Part shown: positions 7,776-13,349 of the stretch, piece by piece
How positions within the stretch are numbered: the stretch's first letter is position 1
How the letters are laid out: every line of letters begins with the position of its first letter
Assembly: GCA_964464635.1 (NCBI GenBank)
Contig: CAYXGT010000070.1
Coordinates: 1-14,958 of the forward strand
DNA length: 14,958 nt
Direction of reading: 5' to 3'
DNA from: CAYLMG01 sp964464635
GTDB lineage: Bacteria > Planctomycetota > Phycisphaerae > Sedimentisphaerales > Anaerobacaceae
Translations under genes and position numbers: made by a program
Notes under the pieces: generated by a model
The model's input: only the letters and a program-made list of their open reading frames with translations
Databases searched by the model: none
Told to the model about the DNA's origin: nothing

Positions 7776-8558
7776 TTACTTTTTTTCTTCTTTATACAAG
7801 CCATAAAACTTCAGTATTTCAATAATATTTCTCTCATCCACTTTACCTTTGTATATTTCACCTGGACTTGGTACTGGTTCTGCCATAATATTTCCCTCCC
7901 AATCAGGTAAAGGAACATTTTTACCATCCACTATAGTGGAGTAATCTATCTCTCCCATTAAATGCCCCGCCTCGTGAGCCGCCACATATCCAGGTATCTT
8001 TGCAGGCCAATATCCTTCAGGTCCTCCAAGTCTTGATTTGGCAGATTTTTTATCACCCCAACCACGAAGAATTTTAACAGTATTAGTAGCTTCATCCTCA
8101 GCAGGAGTTATTACTTTTGTTGTAACATTGTATTTACCAAATTTACCTGTCCAATGTTTCTCAATTCCCTTATTAAATTTTCTTATCACACTCTTCGAAG
8201 CTCCAGGCCCCTGGTAAACCATAGGTAATAGGATTGAAACATTCCCCTTGTCGTCCAAAGTAATATGAGACACCAATCCAAACGGATCGATCCAATTAAT
8301 TGGATTATTGCCCACATAGCTGTAAAGGTTCATTGAATCAGCGTAACCAATCGGGTCTGTCTGCAGGAAGCGGCCAAGCTCATAGGAATAACATCTGGCT
8401 CTATAGTAGTACAAATTAGACTCATCATCTAAACGCCGACCTGTAAACAGGTAAGGATTTCCGATAGAGCTGGTTGTATCCGGCTTGCCATATACATCGA
8501 AGCTATACTGTTCCTCAATCTCACCATCAGTATTTGAAAGAGCTCCGATAGAATCCAA
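7776..8558 (-). CDS. Orphan RHS core plus metzincin-like metalloprotease toxin cassette
   Basis: Residues 1-95 are a truncated RHS core: DVYGKP, GNPYLFTGRRLDDES, GRFLQTDPIGYADSMNLY, YVGNNPINWIDPFGL. It ends exactly at the PxxxxDPxGL motif that marks the toxin boundary and autoproteolysis site in Rhs proteins. The 165-residue tail contains AAHEAGHLMGEID, fitting the metzincin zinc signature HExxHxxGxxD (H195, E196, H199, G202, D205), and a possible Met-turn GNIMAEP (M225). The tail is therefore a likely peptidase toxin. The frame is open upstream to 8594 and still RHS-like (YLYWKLDSIGALS), yet it has no ATG and no well-spaced ribosome-binding site; TTG at 8558 is only a nominal start. Such orphan cassettes are usually silent and become expressed by recombining through the shared core into the full-length gene. 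The lipoprotein gene 33 bases on is the candidate immunity partner. Confidence 0.85.
   Translation of the reverse strand: MDSIGALSNTDGEIEEQYSFDVYGKPDTTSSIGNPYLFTGRRLDDESNLYYYRARCYSYELGRFLQTDPIGYADSMNLYSYVGNNPINWIDPFGLVSHITLDDKGNVSILLPMVYQGPGASKSVIRKFNKGIEKHWTGKFGKYNVTTKVITPAEDEATNTVKILRGWGDKKSAKSRLGGPEGYWPAKIPGYVAAHEAGHLMGEIDYSTIVDGKNVPLPDWEGNIMAEPVPSPGEIYKGKVDERNIIEILKFYGLYKEEKK
8338..8543. repeat. RHS core direct repeat, orphan cassette copy
   Basis: This is the second copy of the 206-base core repeat, with the partner at 6952-7157. It encodes the segment from LSNTDGE to GYADS of the orphan cassette. It is also homologous to codons of the main RHS gene, where the copy has extra codons between FGK and GNPYLF. 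Confidence 0.85.
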
Positions 8559-8618
8559 CTTCCAATAAAGATAATAATTTATTTTGCAGCTTTTTCAACA
8601 GTTTTAACGCAGTCTACT

Positions 8619-9050
8619 TTATTGCTTACTCATGACCTTCCACGAACTTTCACCTTCCTTACGGTTTGGCCATTTTATTTGTGCAAATTGTGTCAATTTA
8701 TTAAATCCTTTTTGCTCAACCATTTCCGCGTAAAAAACATCTCCTGTATCAAAAAAAACTCTGCATTCATAAGAACCGAAAGAATAATCATCAATTACAG
8801 CAAAAAAGCTGTTTGATTCTGTGGGCCAGTTGTTATTTATCTGAATATGACCTTCTTCACTACAATATTCTGCAAAGGAAGTGTCGTTTTTAAACTTAAG
8901 TTGGAGTACGTTATTAAGGTCTTTAAATACTTCTCTTTCTTTCGTACCCCAGTAGGTGCTTAATGAAACTGGAATGAAGAAACCTACAAGCAAACCTCCA
9001 ATCAAAAACAGAAGATGTATAAGCCAAATAAGTATATTTTTTTTACCCAT
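8619..9050 (-). CDS. Single-TM protein, candidate immunity protein for the main Rhs toxin domain
   Basis: This 143-residue protein has a short basic start (MGKKN), one hydrophobic helix (about residues 6-29) and a soluble remainder of about 110 residues. That arrangement predicts an inner-membrane protein with the bulk of the chain outside the cytoplasm, or an uncleaved signal anchor. The soluble part shows no motif I recognise; it has two cysteines, in AEYCSEEG (about 60-67) and YECRVFF (about 93-99). The ATG at 9050 comes 3 bases after the RHS stop, with a TAAGGA ribosome-binding site inside the end of the RHS gene, so the two are translationally coupled. A small gene tightly coupled to the toxin end of an Rhs gene is the standard immunity position, but the role here is an inference from location. 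Confidence 0.7.
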   Translation of the reverse strand: MGKKNILIWLIHLLFLIGGLLVGFFIPVSLSTYWGTKEREVFKDLNNVLQLKFKNDTSFAEYCSEEGHIQINNNWPTESNSFFAVIDDYSFGSYECRVFFDTGDVFYAEMVEQKGFNKLTQFAQIKWPNRKEGESSWKVMSKQ

Positions 9051-9053
9051 TTT

Positions 9054-10640
9054 TTAGTCCTTAAAATTATTTCTTATATAATCAGGTACATCCTCCAAAG
9101 GAAGATTCCAAATAGGACCGCCCTTTAGTCGTGCTCCCAACCAAACAGATGCCATACCTAATTGCCAATCAGGATCGCCAAAATTAGTATTCCTTTCGTT
9201 AAAATAAACACACAGTGTTCCAAAATCTAGTTTCCAATAATAACCAGCAGCCATACTACCAACAAAGTGCCGACTCTGTTGTGGTGTACCATCATAAAAG
9301 CGTTCTGCAAAACCAGTGCCACCAAAATTTGTTATATACTTACGATCCTGTACTCTACGAGACCATCTCCCCTCTCTCTCGGTAAGAAGTCTCGAAAAAT
9401 GTTCAACGAATCCCGTTTCATCGTCATTCCAGCCACCATAACGCTCAGCTAATCTTTCTGCCAATCTCGCAAGGCCTTCAACAGCATCTATTTCACCTTT
9501 ACTAATCAAATCCTTTAGTTCCTTAGCATAGTCCTCTATTTCCTCGTCACTCAAACCCTTACATAGTCCATATACGTCAATAAATCTTATTGGATTATTT
9601 CCAACATAGCTGTACAGATTCATCGAATCAGCGTAGCCTATAGGGTCGGCTTGCAAGAATCGGCCGATTTCAGGATTATACATCCTTGCACGATAGTAGT
9701 ACAAATCGCTCTCGTCATCGTATCGCCTGCCTGTAAACAGATAAGGATTGCCTTTTTGTGACTTTTCTGCTGTCGTACCATCGCCCGAAGTCATCCAGCT
9801 GCCGTCCGTGCCTGCACTTGTCACAACTGTGCATTTTCCGAAAACGTCATACACATAGGCTTCAACGATTTCAGAAATTGAGCCATTCACTTTTGAAAGA
9901 GCCACGACGCTCCCCAGAGCATCGTAATGATAATAATATATTCCCGCGTTCGCCTGCCCGCTGGGTATTATCATACATATCGGCTCATCAATACCCGGGC
10001 CATAAATAAATTTACGTAATAATGTATCACTATCATCGTATTCAGCAATTACCTGGTCGCCGTCATAAACGTATTTAACGACATCAGACGAACTGTGTAT
10101 CGTCTTTTTAATCCTTCTTCCTGAATAGTCATACTCATATGAGGCTATAAGCTCTTCGCTTTGATTTTCAATGTTGATTAATCGGTTTTCGCTGTCGTAT
10201 TCATAAAAATAGGTTTTATCATCGGTTAAATTGCCGCTATCATCATAGCTGTAATCGACTTCTTCTTCATACTCTCCAACAGACCCATACTGGTTTAACA
10301 TATTATCATCATAATTGTTCTTATAAGTGTGGTACAGTATTGTTGTAGCACCTACATCCATAGTTTCACGATTTCCAAGTGAATCATAATCAAAAGTAGT
10401 ATCATCAACGAAAAATGATGCGGGATAATCGACTGTTAGCAATTGATAAATATCATCATAGCCGTAACTGTGAACATCCGTGCTGTCAACTGTCTTGGTC
10501 AACTGGTTGCCGACTTTGTCATAAGTATAATCGAAGATAATTGTTGTAGGCGTGTCGTCATCCATAGTATTTGTTACTTTTGCCAGCAGGCTTGCAGAAA
10601 CCTGCCCGATTAAAGCGGTTAAGATTAAGGAAAATACCAC
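9054..10640 (-). CDS. RHS repeat protein with unrecognised C-terminal toxin domain
   Basis: This 528-residue protein has YD/RHS repeats over about 36-215 (for example FDYTYDKVGN, FDYDSLGN, YEYDSENRL, YEYDYSGRR, KYVYDGDQVIAEYDD). The RHS-associated core covers about 233-359 (YYYHYDALGSVVALS, GNPYLFTGRRYDDESDLYYY, GRFLQADPIGYADSMNLY, YVGNNPIRFIDVYGL). The boundary motif reads PIRFIDVYGL instead of PxxxxDPxGL. The tail 360-528 is a variable C-terminal domain with a helical, acidic start and a later part rich in W, Y and G (SRHFVGSMAAGYYW, FGDPDWQLGMASVWLGA, VPDYIRNNF). I do not recognise its family. The GTG start has AAGGA 5 bases upstream and gives a signal-like hydrophobic N-terminus (residues 2-17). 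Full Rhs toxins often exceed 1000 residues, so this one may have lost its N-terminal shell. It is followed at 3 bases by its candidate immunity gene. Confidence 0.93.
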   Translation of the reverse strand: MVFSLILTALIGQVSASLLAKVTNTMDDDTPTTIIFDYTYDKVGNQLTKTVDSTDVHSYGYDDIYQLLTVDYPASFFVDDTTFDYDSLGNRETMDVGATTILYHTYKNNYDDNMLNQYGSVGEYEEEVDYSYDDSGNLTDDKTYFYEYDSENRLINIENQSEELIASYEYDYSGRRIKKTIHSSSDVVKYVYDGDQVIAEYDDSDTLLRKFIYGPGIDEPICMIIPSGQANAGIYYYHYDALGSVVALSKVNGSISEIVEAYVYDVFGKCTVVTSAGTDGSWMTSGDGTTAEKSQKGNPYLFTGRRYDDESDLYYYRARMYNPEIGRFLQADPIGYADSMNLYSYVGNNPIRFIDVYGLCKGLSDEEIEDYAKELKDLISKGEIDAVEGLARLAERLAERYGGWNDDETGFVEHFSRLLTEREGRWSRRVQDRKYITNFGGTGFAERFYDGTPQQSRHFVGSMAAGYYWKLDFGTLCVYFNERNTNFGDPDWQLGMASVWLGARLKGGPIWNLPLEDVPDYIRNNFKD

Positions 10641-10710
10641 CTGAATCCTTGAGAAATGCCTAATCGCTTGATGAACAAATCCCCCACCCTACATTCTGAT
10701 TGAGATGTCC

Positions 10711-10747
10711 AATAAAAAAAGCCGGACTCACTTTTCGTAAGCCCGGC
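10711..10747 (-). terminator. Intrinsic terminator of the sigma/anti-sigma operon
   Basis: On the minus strand GCCGGGCTTAC (10747-10737) pairs over 11 positions, including two G-U pairs, with GTGAGTCCGGC (10731-10721) around a five-base loop GAAAA. A run of seven T follows at 10720-10714. The G-U pairs become A-C mismatches on the plus strand, so it is built for minus-strand transcripts. It lies 38 bases after the coiled-coil gene stop and before the Rhs locus. Confidence 0.9.
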
Positions 10748-10784
10748 CCTATAAGTCCCCCTCAAAATTCAGCAAATATTATCT

Positions 10785-11681
10785 CTAATCCCAATCGAAC
10801 TTTTCACTCTTTCCAACAAGCTCTGCAAGTCTGTTTTTTATCTGCTCCTGCTTGAATTCCACCTTCTGCCATCTCTCAACCTTGGCCTCACTTTCCTTGA
10901 CCTGCTTTTCAAGCTCGGCCAGCCTCTCACGAAGCTGCTCGAACGCCATCTGCTTGCGCCGCACTATCAAATCGAACTTCTTGCCCAGTACCTTACCAAG
11001 CTCCTCGACAAGTTTCTCTTTTTCCTTCTCATCCTTGGCTTTGCCGATCTTGCGCATCAGCCCGTCACGCTGACGGTCAAGCTCCTGCTGTTGTTTGAGT
11101 ATTTCCGCAAGCTCAGGATTCTCCTGCGCTATCATAAAAATCCTTCCATACTTCCCCCATAAAAGCTGCAATTGCCTCTCGTATAATTCAGAATCCTTTC
11201 CCTTTATCTCTGCCAGCTTCTCGGTCTCTTGGGAGTAATTTTCTTTCAGCCATGCCAAAAACTTCTCCTGCAGCTCAGCGAACCTCGCCATCATTCCGTC
11301 TCTCCTCGGCCCCCTCTCGCGGCCCTCAGGCCCCATTTCACCTCGACCTTCAGGACCGCCCGCAAAGCCGCCGGGGCCTCTCTGCTCGCGAAACATCCGG
11401 CGAAAACCCTCTCGCATAACATTCTTAATCTCTTCCTTGAATTTTTCAGGCTCTTTTTCTCGCAGCTTGGCAAGCTCTTCCGCCTTTTCAGGCTCGGCCT
11501 CTTTCAGCCTGTCCATAAAACGGTTAATCATCTCTTCCGTAGGCTCAAATTCCCTGAACATCTGCTCAGGAAATTCCTCGAATACGTTTTCAGGCTCATT
11601 GACTTCTGCCCAACAAGGCAAAGCACTCGTCACTAACAAAGCCGCCGCGGATAATAAAACTATCCCAAATAGCCTTCTCAT
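10785..11681 (-). CDS. Secreted charged coiled-coil protein of the sigma-factor operon
   Basis: This 298-residue protein starts with a Sec signal peptide (MRRLFGIVLLSAAALLV then ALPCWA, cleavage likely near residue 25). The rest is almost entirely charged helix. A first part, about 30-100, has PEK-type repeats (EPEKAEELAKLREKEPEKF). A Gly/Arg-rich linker follows at about 101-130. A second part from about 131 to 290 has Glu/Lys/Arg/Leu heptads typical of coiled coils (LRERLAELEKQVKESEAKV). No enzyme motif is seen. The ATG at 11681 overlaps the anti-sigma stop as ATGA and has AAAGGA 7 bases upstream. An upstream in-frame TTG at 11699 is not supported. Being third in a sigma/anti-sigma operon, it may be the periplasmic sensing or effector partner, loosely like CpxP/Spy-type helical proteins. 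That comparison is by analogy, not by sequence match. Confidence 0.85.
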   Translation of the reverse strand: MRRLFGIVLLSAAALLVTSALPCWAEVNEPENVFEEFPEQMFREFEPTEEMINRFMDRLKEAEPEKAEELAKLREKEPEKFKEEIKNVMREGFRRMFREQRGPGGFAGGPEGRGEMGPEGRERGPRRDGMMARFAELQEKFLAWLKENYSQETEKLAEIKGKDSELYERQLQLLWGKYGRIFMIAQENPELAEILKQQQELDRQRDGLMRKIGKAKDEKEKEKLVEELGKVLGKKFDLIVRRKQMAFEQLRERLAELEKQVKESEAKVERWQKVEFKQEQIKNRLAELVGKSEKFDWD

Positions 11682-12211
11682 ATCTCTATCCTTTCCCAAA
11701 ATTCACTGTCTATATCCATCAGCTCAAGCTCAAGCTCCGTCACGCTGTCCTTGCCGTTACCGTAACCCTGGTCTAATTGCACCGCTAAAAAATCATCCTC
11801 CACCTGCTCTATCTCCGCATACAAAACAGAAAGCTCCGCGTCGTCTTCCATAATATTACTGCCGTCCCAAACCGCCGCCGGTATAGCTGCAGCATAAATT
11901 CTCGGCTCTTCACGGGGTAATGTCGGCTTCTTGAAAAGTTCAACGCTGACCACAAAAACAAAAATAATAACTGCCGCCACCGCAACAGCCCGGTAGGCCG
12001 GCATCCAGTAACGCCTGACATTTCTCTTCTCAAGAGACCGGCATATCCTCTCCTTTATCTGCCAGCAAAGCTCTTCGCTCGGCTCCGGCGCAGGATTCTC
12101 CTCCAATATCTGCTCAACCCGACGTATATCTTCCGCTGCCTGCTTTGCCTGTTTAGGCCCAAAAAAATTCTCGAAAAGCTCTCGCACATTTTCGTCTTTT
12201 CGCTCTGCCAT
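11678..12211 (-). CDS. Single-pass anti-sigma factor-like membrane protein
   Basis: This 177-residue protein has an acidic, helical, presumably cytoplasmic N-terminal part (1-70), one membrane helix (about 73-93, VAVAAVIIFVFVVSVELF) and an acidic periplasmic tail of about 84 residues. Position and topology are those of an ECF anti-sigma factor: it starts 4 bases after the sigma gene stop and its own stop overlaps the next ATG. The zinc-binding HxxxCxxC of ZAS-type anti-sigmas is absent; only ELCWQIKERICRSL (about 47-60) carries two cysteines. So it is either a zinc-free anti-sigma or a related regulator. Such proteins hold the sigma factor at the membrane until they are cleaved. The RseP encoded at 3186-5408 would be a candidate protease, which is inference. 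No specific family was recognised. Confidence 0.75.
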   Translation of the reverse strand: MAERKDENVRELFENFFGPKQAKQAAEDIRRVEQILEENPAPEPSEELCWQIKERICRSLEKRNVRRYWMPAYRAVAVAAVIIFVFVVSVELFKKPTLPREEPRIYAAAIPAAVWDGSNIMEDDAELSVLYAEIEQVEDDFLAVQLDQGYGNGKDSVTELELELMDIDSEFWERIEI

Positions 12212-12215
12212 AATT

Positions 12216-12758
12216 TCACCCCATTAATTCGCGAAGCCGCTTAACGCCTCTGTGAACCTTCGACATCACTGTCCCTATCGGCTCGCCCCGCATTTCTGCT
12301 ATTTCCTTAAAACTCAATTCCGAATAAAACCTCAGCAGTATCAGCTCCCGCGTCTGCTCATCAAGATGCTTAAGCTTTTCCTCAAGCTTATCCGTCTGCT
12401 CATTTACATTGCGGCTTTTCTGTCTTTGTTCCTGCCTTAATCTTTCTTCAAGCTCCTCTTTCCGGCTTTCAATCACCTTGCTGTCACGATACTTTCTTCT
12501 AAGATAGTCATGAAAAACATTGCTCGTCACCTTAAAAAGCCAGCTATCGAAGCTGTCACCCTTGAACGTCCCTATCTTCTCTACTAATTTTACAAAGAGC
12601 TCGCTGAGCAAATCATTGCTGACCGCCCTGCTGCCTGACATCCGGTAAAAATAGCCGTAACATCGTCTGCTGTACAAATCCACCAGCTGCGAAAAGCTCT
12701 CGGCATCCCCCTGCTGACAGCCGGCTATTATTTCTTCTAACTCACTATGCGCATCCAT
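12216..12758 (-). CDS. ECF-type RNA polymerase sigma factor
   Basis: This 180-residue protein has sigma region 2 at about 20-90 (SNDLLSELFVKLVE, FDSWLFKVTSNVFHDYLRRK) for core binding and -10 recognition. A charged linker covers about 92-122. Region 4 is at about 125-178, with helix-turn-helix ELSFKEIAEMRGEPIGTVMS and KVHRGVKRLRE for -35 recognition. Regions 1 and 3 are absent, as in ECF sigmas. The ATG at 12758 has no obvious ribosome-binding site. It heads a three-gene operon with the anti-sigma-like and coiled-coil genes, so the regulon probably concerns an envelope signal. ECF operons are commonly autoregulated, but I could not define a promoter in the 81 bases upstream. The gene is divergent from the cysteine-rich gene at 12840. 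Confidence 0.95.
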   Translation of the reverse strand: MDAHSELEEIIAGCQQGDAESFSQLVDLYSRRCYGYFYRMSGSRAVSNDLLSELFVKLVEKIGTFKGDSFDSWLFKVTSNVFHDYLRRKYRDSKVIESRKEELEERLRQEQRQKSRNVNEQTDKLEEKLKHLDEQTRELILLRFYSELSFKEIAEMRGEPIGTVMSKVHRGVKRLRELMG

Positions 12759-12804
12759 TTTCAGGCTTTTTCTAAAAATAAAGACGTTTCTTTCGTTCTA
12801 TTTA

Positions 12805-12834
12805 TTGCATAAATCCTCAAAATCACTATATATT
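12805..12834 (+). promoter_or_regulatory. Possible promoter directly against the YkgJ-like ATG
   Basis: TATATT at 12829-12834 lies 5 bases before the ATG at 12840. A weak -35, TTGCAT (12805-12810), is 18 bases upstream. If used, the transcript would start at or within the first codon, a leaderless arrangement like that of dxr. The -35 matches only three of six consensus bases, so support is weak. Confidence 0.35.
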
Positions 12835-12839
12835 ACAGT

Positions 12840-13139
12840 ATGCTCGATAAAACTACAAAACTTATATCCCGGAACACCTGGACAGCCAAGTTCCTTCGTT
12901 TTTTCACCTCTTTTTTGCCCGTCTCCAAAAACCGCAAAGGCTCCTGTTCTCGCTGCGGCGCCTGCTGCAAGCTGCCGAACGTCTGCCCATTTTTTGCAAC
13001 CGACAAAGAAGGCCAAGCCGTATGTAAAATTTATCCTCTCCGCCCCTTGAGTTGTCGCAAATACCCCCGAACCGAATCCGAGCACCTCACAACAAAAACC
13101 TGCACATTCACCTTCGAAGAACAAAACTCAAATCACTAA
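12840..13139 (+). CDS. Small YkgJ-like cysteine cluster protein
   Basis: This 99-residue protein has eight cysteines. The N-terminal CSRCGACC (36-43) is the CxxCxxCC signature of the YkgJ/UPF0153 zinc- or iron-cluster family. CPFF (49-52), VCKIYPLRPLSCRKYP (61-76) and C88 follow, keeping the family's YxxRPxxCRxYP block. The first 30 residues are basic and moderately hydrophobic (WTAKFLRFFTSFLPV), perhaps a peripheral membrane helix. Family members probably bind a metal or an iron-sulfur cluster, but their biochemical role is poorly defined. There is no ribosome-binding site before the ATG; a possible -10 box lies 5 bases away. It diverges from the ECF sigma gene with an 81-base shared spacer and is probably a single-gene unit. 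Confidence 0.8.
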   Translation: MLDKTTKLISRNTWTAKFLRFFTSFLPVSKNRKGSCSRCGACCKLPNVCPFFATDKEGQAVCKIYPLRPLSCRKYPRTESEHLTTKTCTFTFEEQNSNH

Positions 13140-13181
13140 CCAACCCGGACAGCCCACTGTAAATTTTTTCGTATTTTTCCC

Positions 13182-13208
13182 TTGACATAGTTTCATAGTA
13201 ATTATAAA
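13182..13208 (+). promoter_or_regulatory. Sigma-70-like promoter of the TPR-repeat gene
   Basis: TTGACA (13182-13187) is followed after 15 bases by TATAAA (13203-13208). The -35 is perfect and the -10 matches five of six, but the spacer is shorter than the usual 17. A start near 13215 would leave about 30 bases before the first ribosome-binding-site-equipped ATG at 13245. Nothing competing is seen in the rest of 13140-13244. Confidence 0.5.
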
Positions 13209-13244
13209 AGAAAAAATGAGATTTTTGGGGGGAAGGAGAAAATA

Positions 13245-13334
13245 ATGATAACTAAAAAGTACACCCAGCAGCTATTGTCATTTCTGGTGCTAATTTTTAT
13301 ACAAATTTTGAACGCATCTATTTTGCTAAATTGA
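13245..13334 (+). CDS. Possible 29-codon hydrophobic leader peptide
   Basis: ATG at 13245 is preceded by a strong GGAAGGAG (13231-13238) at 6 bases and followed by 29 codons ending in TGA at 13332-13334. The peptide has a basic start (MITKK) and a hydrophobic middle (LLSFLVLIFIQIL), like a signal or membrane peptide. Its stop overlaps the edge of the next gene's ribosome-binding site, so the two may be translationally coupled. It could be a real small membrane protein, a leader peptide controlling the downstream gene, or a chance frame after an accidental Shine-Dalgarno match. No family was recognised. Confidence 0.4.
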   Translation: MITKKYTQQLLSFLVLIFIQILNASILLN

Positions 13335-13342
13335 GAAGGAGG
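13334..13342 (+). promoter_or_regulatory. Strong ribosome-binding site of the TPR-like gene
   Basis: AGAAGGAGG is a nearly perfect anti-16S match, 7 bases before the ATG at 13350, and fixes that start. It is much stronger than any other ribosome-binding site in the window. Confidence 0.85.
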
Positions 13343-13349
13343 TCTATAA

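Noticed and set aside
6909..10640. Idea that the repeated cores are an insertion sequence or CRISPR-like array
   Set aside because: The repeats translate in frame as RHS core and have no terminal inverted repeats, transposase or short regular spacers.
11229..11853. Plus-strand frames opposite the coiled-coil and anti-sigma genes
   Set aside because: Ser/Phe/Leu-rich products come from complementing Glu/Lys-rich codons; this is a typical antisense artefact.
12798..13124. Minus-strand 108-codon frame opposite the YkgJ-like gene
   Set aside because: The plus frame has the CxxCxxCC and YxxRPxxCRxYP motifs, whereas the minus frame has none.
13151..13178. Possible terminator after the YkgJ-like gene (ACAG/CTGT followed by T-rich sequence)
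   Set aside because: The stem is only four base pairs, too weak to call.
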